Part shown: piece after piece, positions 59,378 through 64,000 of the stretch
Layout of the letters: each line of letters starts with the position of its first letter
Position numbering within the stretch: the stretch's first letter is position 1
Assembly (NCBI GenBank): GCA_029268145.1
Contig: JAJUHA010000003.1
Location: 1 to 64,000 of the forward strand
Reading direction: 5' to 3'
DNA from: Sphingomonadaceae bacterium
GTDB taxonomy: Bacteria > Pseudomonadota > Alphaproteobacteria > Sphingomonadales > Sphingomonadaceae
Length of the DNA: 64,000 bases
Made by a program: the position numbers and the translations under genes
Notes under the pieces: generated by a model
The model's input: only the letters and a program-made list of their open reading frames with translations
What the model was told of the DNA's origin: nothing
Database searches by the model: none

Positions 59378-60954
59378 CAGAAGCCGAGCGCCTTCACCGT
59401 GCGCACGCCCGGCAGCCGGCACAGTTCCCACATGAGCGGCTCGGGGATGGACTGGTCGACCGAGAGCATCAGCACCGCCTCGCCGCCGGCCGCGCGCCGG
59501 CCGAGGTGAAAGGTGCCGATGTTGACACCGGCGTCGCCGAGCAGCGATCCGAGCCGGCCGATGAAGCCCGGCTTGTCCTCGTTGACGATGTAGAGCATCC
59601 GGGGGGCGAAGTCGGCCTCGACCTTGATGCCGCCGATCTCGACCAGCCGCGGGGTCGTGCCGGCGAACAGCGTGCCTGCCACCGCGCGCTCGCCTCCGGG
59701 GGTCCGCAGCGTCACTCTGAGCAGCGTCTGATAGTCGGTGTCGCGCTCGTGGCGGACTTCGGCGATCTCGATGTCGCGGTCACGCGCGATGAAGGGGGCG
59801 TTCACCATGTTCACCGTGTCGGAGAACTGGCGCATCACGCCGGCGACTGCGGCGGCGGTGATGGGCTTGATGTTGAGCTCGGCCGCCGCGCCCTCGGCCT
59901 CGACGGTGATGGCGCGGATTTCCGCACCCTCGAGCTGGCCGGCAAGCGCGCCCAGCTTCTCGGCAAGCGACATGTAGGGCCGGAGCTTCGGCGCATCCTC
60001 GGCCGAGACCGAGGGCATGTTGAGCGCATTCTGGACGGCGCCGGTCAGGAGGAAGTCGGCCATCTGTTCGGCGACCTGGATGGCGACATTGACCTGCGCT
60101 TCCTCGGTCGAGGCGCCGAGGTGGGGGGTGGAGATGAAGTTGGGCGTGCCGAACAGCGGCGAGGCCGTGGCCGGCTCCTCGAGGAACACGTCGAGCGCGG
60201 CGCCGGCGATATGGCCCGAATCGAGCAGCTCCTTGAGGGCTGCCTCGTCGATGAGGCCGCCGCGGGCGCAGTTGATGATGCGCACGCCCTTCTTCGTCTT
60301 CAGGAGATTCTCGCGCGAGAGGATGTTGCGCGTGCTTTCGGTGAGCGGAGTGTGGAGCGAGATGAAGTCCGCCCGGGCGAGAAGCTCGTCGAGCGTGACC
60401 TTCTCGACCCCCAGGTCCTGCGCGCGCTCGGGCGTCAGGAAGGGGTCGTAGGCAATCACCTTCATCTTCAGGCCATGGGCGCGATCGGCCACGATCCCGC
60501 CGATGTTGCCGCAGCCGATGAGGCCGAGCGTCTTGGAGGTGAGCTCGACCCCCATGAAGCGGTTCTTCTCCCACTTGCCGGCCTGGGTCGAGGCATCGGC
60601 TTCGGGAAGCTGGCGGGCAAGGGCGAACATGAGCGCAATCGCATGCTCGGCCGTGGTGATGGAGTTGCCGAAGGGCGTGTTCATGACGACCACGCCCCGG
60701 GCCGAGGCCGCCGGGACATCGACATTGTCGACGCCGATTCCGGCGCGGCCGACGACCTTGAGCCGGTGCGCCGCGGCGAGGAGATCCGCCGTCACCTTGG
60801 TCGAGGAGCGGATGGCAAGCCCGTCATAGTCGCCGATGATGGCCTTGAGCTCGTCCTTCGCGAGGCCAGGCTTCTCGTCCACCGCGATCCCGCGGGAGCG
60901 GAAGATCTCGGCCGCCTTCGGCGACATCTTGTCGGAAATCAGAACCCTTTGCAT
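59377..60954 (-). CDS. serA: D-3-phosphoglycerate dehydrogenase
   Basis: VLISDKMSPKAAEIFRSRGIAVDEKPGL, GLIGCGNIGGIVADRAHGLKMKVIAYDPF, ACT domain C-terminus. Confidence 0.97.
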   Translation of the reverse strand: MQRVLISDKMSPKAAEIFRSRGIAVDEKPGLAKDELKAIIGDYDGLAIRSSTKVTADLLAAAHRLKVVGRAGIGVDNVDVPAASARGVVVMNTPFGNSITTAEHAIALMFALARQLPEADASTQAGKWEKNRFMGVELTSKTLGLIGCGNIGGIVADRAHGLKMKVIAYDPFLTPERAQDLGVEKVTLDELLARADFISLHTPLTESTRNILSRENLLKTKKGVRIINCARGGLIDEAALKELLDSGHIAGAALDVFLEEPATASPLFGTPNFISTPHLGASTEEAQVNVAIQVAEQMADFLLTGAVQNALNMPSVSAEDAPKLRPYMSLAEKLGALAGQLEGAEIRAITVEAEGAAAELNIKPITAAAVAGVMRQFSDTVNMVNAPFIARDRDIEIAEVRHERDTDYQTLLRVTLRTPGGERAVAGTLFAGTTPRLVEIGGIKVEADFAPRMLYIVNEDKPGFIGRLGSLLGDAGVNIGTFHLGRRAAGGEAVLMLSVDQSIPEPLMWELCRLPGVRTVKALGF

Positions 60955-60960
60955 GGTGTT

Positions 60961-62121
60961 TCAGTCCTGGGCAGAGGTTGCAACGGCGTGCGCCCAGTCG
61001 AGCCAGGGCCCAAGCGCCTCGACATCGGCGGTCTCGACGGTTGCGCCGCACCACACCCGGAGCGAGGGCGGGGCATCGCGATATCCGTTGATGTCGAAGG
61101 CCACGCCCTCCGTCTCGAGCAGCGTGGCAATCGCCCTGGGCAGATCGGCCGGTCCGTCGACCGCGATGCACACCGAGGTGTTCGAGCGCGTGCGCGGGTC
61201 GGCCGCGAGGTTCGATCCCCAGGGCGTGCGGTCGATCCAGGCCTGGAGGGCCGCGGCATTGGCGTCGGCGCGGGCGTGGAGCGCGGGAAGCCCGCCGATC
61301 GCCTCCGCCCAGCGCAGCGCGTCGAGATAGTCCTCGACGCACAGCATCGAGGGCGTGTTGATCGTCTCGCCGGCGAAGATGCCCTCGATGAGCTTCCCGC
61401 CCTTGGTGAGCCGGAAGATCTTGGGCAGCGGCCATGGCGGGCTGTGGCTCTCGAGGCGCTCGACGGCGCGCGGCGAGAGGATGAGGACGCCATGCGCGCC
61501 TTCGCCGCCGAGCACCTTTTGCCAGGAGAAGGTGGTGACATCGAGCCGGTCGAAGGGGAGCGGCTGGGCGAAGGCGGCCGATGTCGCGTCGCACAGGGTG
61601 AGGCCCTCGCGGTTGTCCGGGATCCAGTCGCCGTCGGGCACGCGCACGCCCGACGTGGTGCCGTTCCAGGTGAAGAGGACGTCGGTTGCGAAGTCGACGG
61701 CCGAAAGGTCGGGGAGATGGCCGTAGTCGGCGCGCAGGATGGTGGGGGAGAGCTTCAGCTGCTTGGCGGCGTCGGTCACCCAGCCTTCGCCGAAGCTTTC
61801 CCAGGCCAGCGCCGTGACGCCGCGCGCGCCGAGGAGGGTCCACATGGCCATCTCGAAGGCGCCGGTGTCCGAGGCCGGGACGATCCCGATGCGATAGTCC
61901 GCAGGCACGCCGAGGAGGTCGCGCGTGCGCGCGATGGCCTCTGCCAGCCGGGACTTGCCGATCTTCGCGCGGTGCGAGCGGCCGAGGCTGTCGGTGGCAA
62001 GCGCGGCGAGCGTGTAGCCGGGGCGCTTGGCGCAGGGGCCGGAGGAGAAATGGGGCCTTCCGGGGCGGGTGGCGGGCTTGGCGGGGGCGCGCACGTCGGG
62101 CGCGGCGGATGCGATCGTCAT
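60961..62121 (-). CDS. serC: Phosphoserine aminotransferase
   Basis: [77 protein letters not shown]. Confidence 0.96.
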   Translation of the reverse strand: MTIASAAPDVRAPAKPATRPGRPHFSSGPCAKRPGYTLAALATDSLGRSHRAKIGKSRLAEAIARTRDLLGVPADYRIGIVPASDTGAFEMAMWTLLGARGVTALAWESFGEGWVTDAAKQLKLSPTILRADYGHLPDLSAVDFATDVLFTWNGTTSGVRVPDGDWIPDNREGLTLCDATSAAFAQPLPFDRLDVTTFSWQKVLGGEGAHGVLILSPRAVERLESHSPPWPLPKIFRLTKGGKLIEGIFAGETINTPSMLCVEDYLDALRWAEAIGGLPALHARADANAAALQAWIDRTPWGSNLAADPRTRSNTSVCIAVDGPADLPRAIATLLETEGVAFDINGYRDAPPSLRVWCGATVETADVEALGPWLDWAHAVATSAQD

Positions 62122-62264
62122 GGTCTCTCCTTCCAGAGAGCGCGCGCCGCGTTGGGACGGCGTGGCCCGCAGCTCGCATGGCGGGCGCCGCGCCAGCCTG
62201 TCAACCCCTGGTGCCACGCGAATGGCTTTTGCCAGTCCGAGCGAACTCGTCCAAGGGGAGGGCG

Positions 62265-63137
62265 ATGACCGAGCGAGTCGCAAGGGAGGTGCACACGCTG
62301 CGCCCCGCCGCCGTCGATGCGGCCCGTTCCGCCGAAGTCGCGCGAAGCCCGCAGACCGAGCATCCGGCCTATCGGCTGGCCTTCCAGGACCTCGACTTTC
62401 TTCTGCGCGAGGACCTGCGCCCGGTGCGGCTCCAGCTCGAGCTGCTGAAGCCCGAGCTGATGCTTGCCGAGGCGGGGATCGCCTCGACGCTCGTGGTCTA
62501 TGGGTCTGCCCGGATCCCGTCGCCCGAGTCGGCGGCGGCGCTGGTCGCGCAGGCGCAGACGCCGGCAGCAAGGGCGGTGGCCGAACGGCTGGCGGCCAAG
62601 GCCCGCTTCTATGACGAGGCCCGGCGGCTCGCCTTCCTCGCCTCGTCGCTTCCCTGCGGGGCGGACGGAAGCCGCGACTTCGTGGTCTGCTCGGGCGGCG
62701 GCCCCTCGATCATGGAGGCGGCCAACCGCGGCGCGGCCGATGCCGGGGCGCCCTCGATCGGGCTCAATGTCGTGCTCCCCCACGAGCAGCGGCCGAACCC
62801 CTATGTCACGCCCGCGCTCAGCTTCCAGTTCCACTATTTCGCCATCCGCAAGATGCACTTCCTGATGCGGGCGCGGGCGGTTGCCGTGTTTCCCGGCGGC
62901 TATGGCACGCTCGATGAGCTGTTCGAGCTCCTGACGCTGGTGCAGACCGGCAAGATGAAGCCGGTGCCGCTGGTGCTCTTCGGCCGCGACTACTGGAGCC
63001 GGATCATCGACTTCGCGGCGCTGGCCGAGGAGGGCGTCATCAACCCCGAGGACCTCGCCCTGTTCCACATGGTCGAGACGGCGGATGAGGCCTGGGCCCA
63101 TATCTGCGCTGCCACGGCCGCCGGGCAGGCGGCCTGA
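62265..63137 (+). CDS. LOG family (TIGR00730-like) protein
   Basis: [95 protein letters not shown]. Confidence 0.93.
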   Translation: MTERVAREVHTLRPAAVDAARSAEVARSPQTEHPAYRLAFQDLDFLLREDLRPVRLQLELLKPELMLAEAGIASTLVVYGSARIPSPESAAALVAQAQTPAARAVAERLAAKARFYDEARRLAFLASSLPCGADGSRDFVVCSGGGPSIMEAANRGAADAGAPSIGLNVVLPHEQRPNPYVTPALSFQFHYFAIRKMHFLMRARAVAVFPGGYGTLDELFELLTLVQTGKMKPVPLVLFGRDYWSRIIDFAALAEEGVINPEDLALFHMVETADEAWAHICAATAAGQAA

Positions 63138-63146
63138 GGCGGCGGA

Positions 63147-63776
63147 TCAGGCAGCCGTGGGCGCCTCGGCCGCAGCAGGTTCGGGCTCCCCTGCGGCCGG
63201 CGTCGGTCCGGCGGCCGGCTCGGCTGCGGCCGGCGCGGCGGGAAGCGGGAGCGGCGAATCGCTCTTGCTGTTGAGATAGGCGATCAGGTCGGCGCGTTCC
63301 TGCGGCTTCGAGAGGCCGGCGAAGGCCATCTTGTTGCCCGGGATGGCCGCCTTGGGGTTCTTGAGCCACGCGGACAGGCTGGCCCAGTCCCAGCTCTTGC
63401 CCGAAAGCGCCTGGAGCGCCGGCGAATAGCCGAAGCCGGCACTGTGGGCGTGCTTCGCCCCGACGATCCCGTAGAGGTTGGGGCCGATCCCGTTGGCGCC
63501 ACCCTTGTCGATCGAGTGGCAGGCGGCGCACTTCTTGAACGCGGCCTCGCCCCGCGCCGGGTCGGCCGAGGCGAGCAGCAGCTCGATCGGGGGCTCTCCG
63601 GCATCGGCGGCGGGCGCGGTCTCCTCCGCCTCGGCGACGACGCCCTCGACCACATAGCCGCGCTTCTCCGGCACCGCCGGCTTGAAGATGTAGCCGGTGA
63701 TGATGCTGAGCCCGAGCACGGCAATGAGGGCCGCCAGAACGGCACCGGAAATGCGGGTAAACTCGTAGCTGTCCAA
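63147..63776 (-). CDS. Membrane-anchored c-type cytochrome (cytochrome c family)
   Basis: KKCAACHSIDKGGANGIGPNLYGIVGAKHAHSAGFGYSPAL; TM near N-terminus; probable TTG start (LDSYEFTRISG). Confidence 0.88.
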   Translation of the reverse strand: MDSYEFTRISGAVLAALIAVLGLSIITGYIFKPAVPEKRGYVVEGVVAEAEETAPAADAGEPPIELLLASADPARGEAAFKKCAACHSIDKGGANGIGPNLYGIVGAKHAHSAGFGYSPALQALSGKSWDWASLSAWLKNPKAAIPGNKMAFAGLSKPQERADLIAYLNSKSDSPLPLPAAPAAAEPAAGPTPAAGEPEPAAAEAPTAA

Positions 63777-64000
63777 GCTTCGCTCCCATGACGCCGGCGC
63801 GCATGCGCTCTGCGGTTCACAAGAAAGCGGCCGGAGACCCGGCCGCGCCTGGGGGCTCCTAGAAGCCGGGGCGCGGCTTGGCAACCGGCTGCGCTGTCGC
63901 GGGGGCGCATGGCTGCCGCTGCCGCGCCGTTCGGTCCCGCGCCGCGGCATGCGGAGATTGACCCGACCGCGCCGCCCGGCCATGCGCCGGCGCCGATGGA

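Overview
High-GC, alphaproteobacterial-looking chromosome segment. A sphingomonad is likely from serC-serA-hisZ-purA order, a TonB receptor next to a phytase, and a bchI-type Mg-chelatase gene; this is inference. Main content: (1) bchI (minus strand); (2) a seven-gene ACP/FabG/AMP-ligase/LuxE/LuxC acyl-processing operon with an FkbM methyltransferase and a hexapeptide acyltransferase; (3) a ~30.6 kb, 22-gene, single-strand contractile injection system (CIS) locus at 8277-38923. The CIS locus has a DUF4255 cap, two sheath-type and two tube genes, a DUF5908-like small protein, gpD/gpV, gp25, baseplate J, a tail protein, AAA+ ATPase and a DUF4157 'eCIS core' protein. It also has unusual parts: strongly hydrophobic segments in two structural-region proteins, a coiled-coil insert in the sheath, tandem paralogous accessory proteins, and a degenerate receiver-like protein divergent from an atypical NarL/LuxR regulator. 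(4) Housekeeping genes: TonB receptor, phytase, lepA, class I fumarase, nrdA/nrdB, purA, hisZ, serA, serC, LOG-family protein, cytochrome c. (5) Two small lower-GC islands. One has a defence-like ATPase truncated by an IS3-family element. The other has a decayed TIR-like (ThsB/MTH538-type) plus RipA-like membrane protein pair, each with one inactivating lesion. Both islands abut copies of the same structured dispersed repeat. Family names come from reading the translations; no database search was run.
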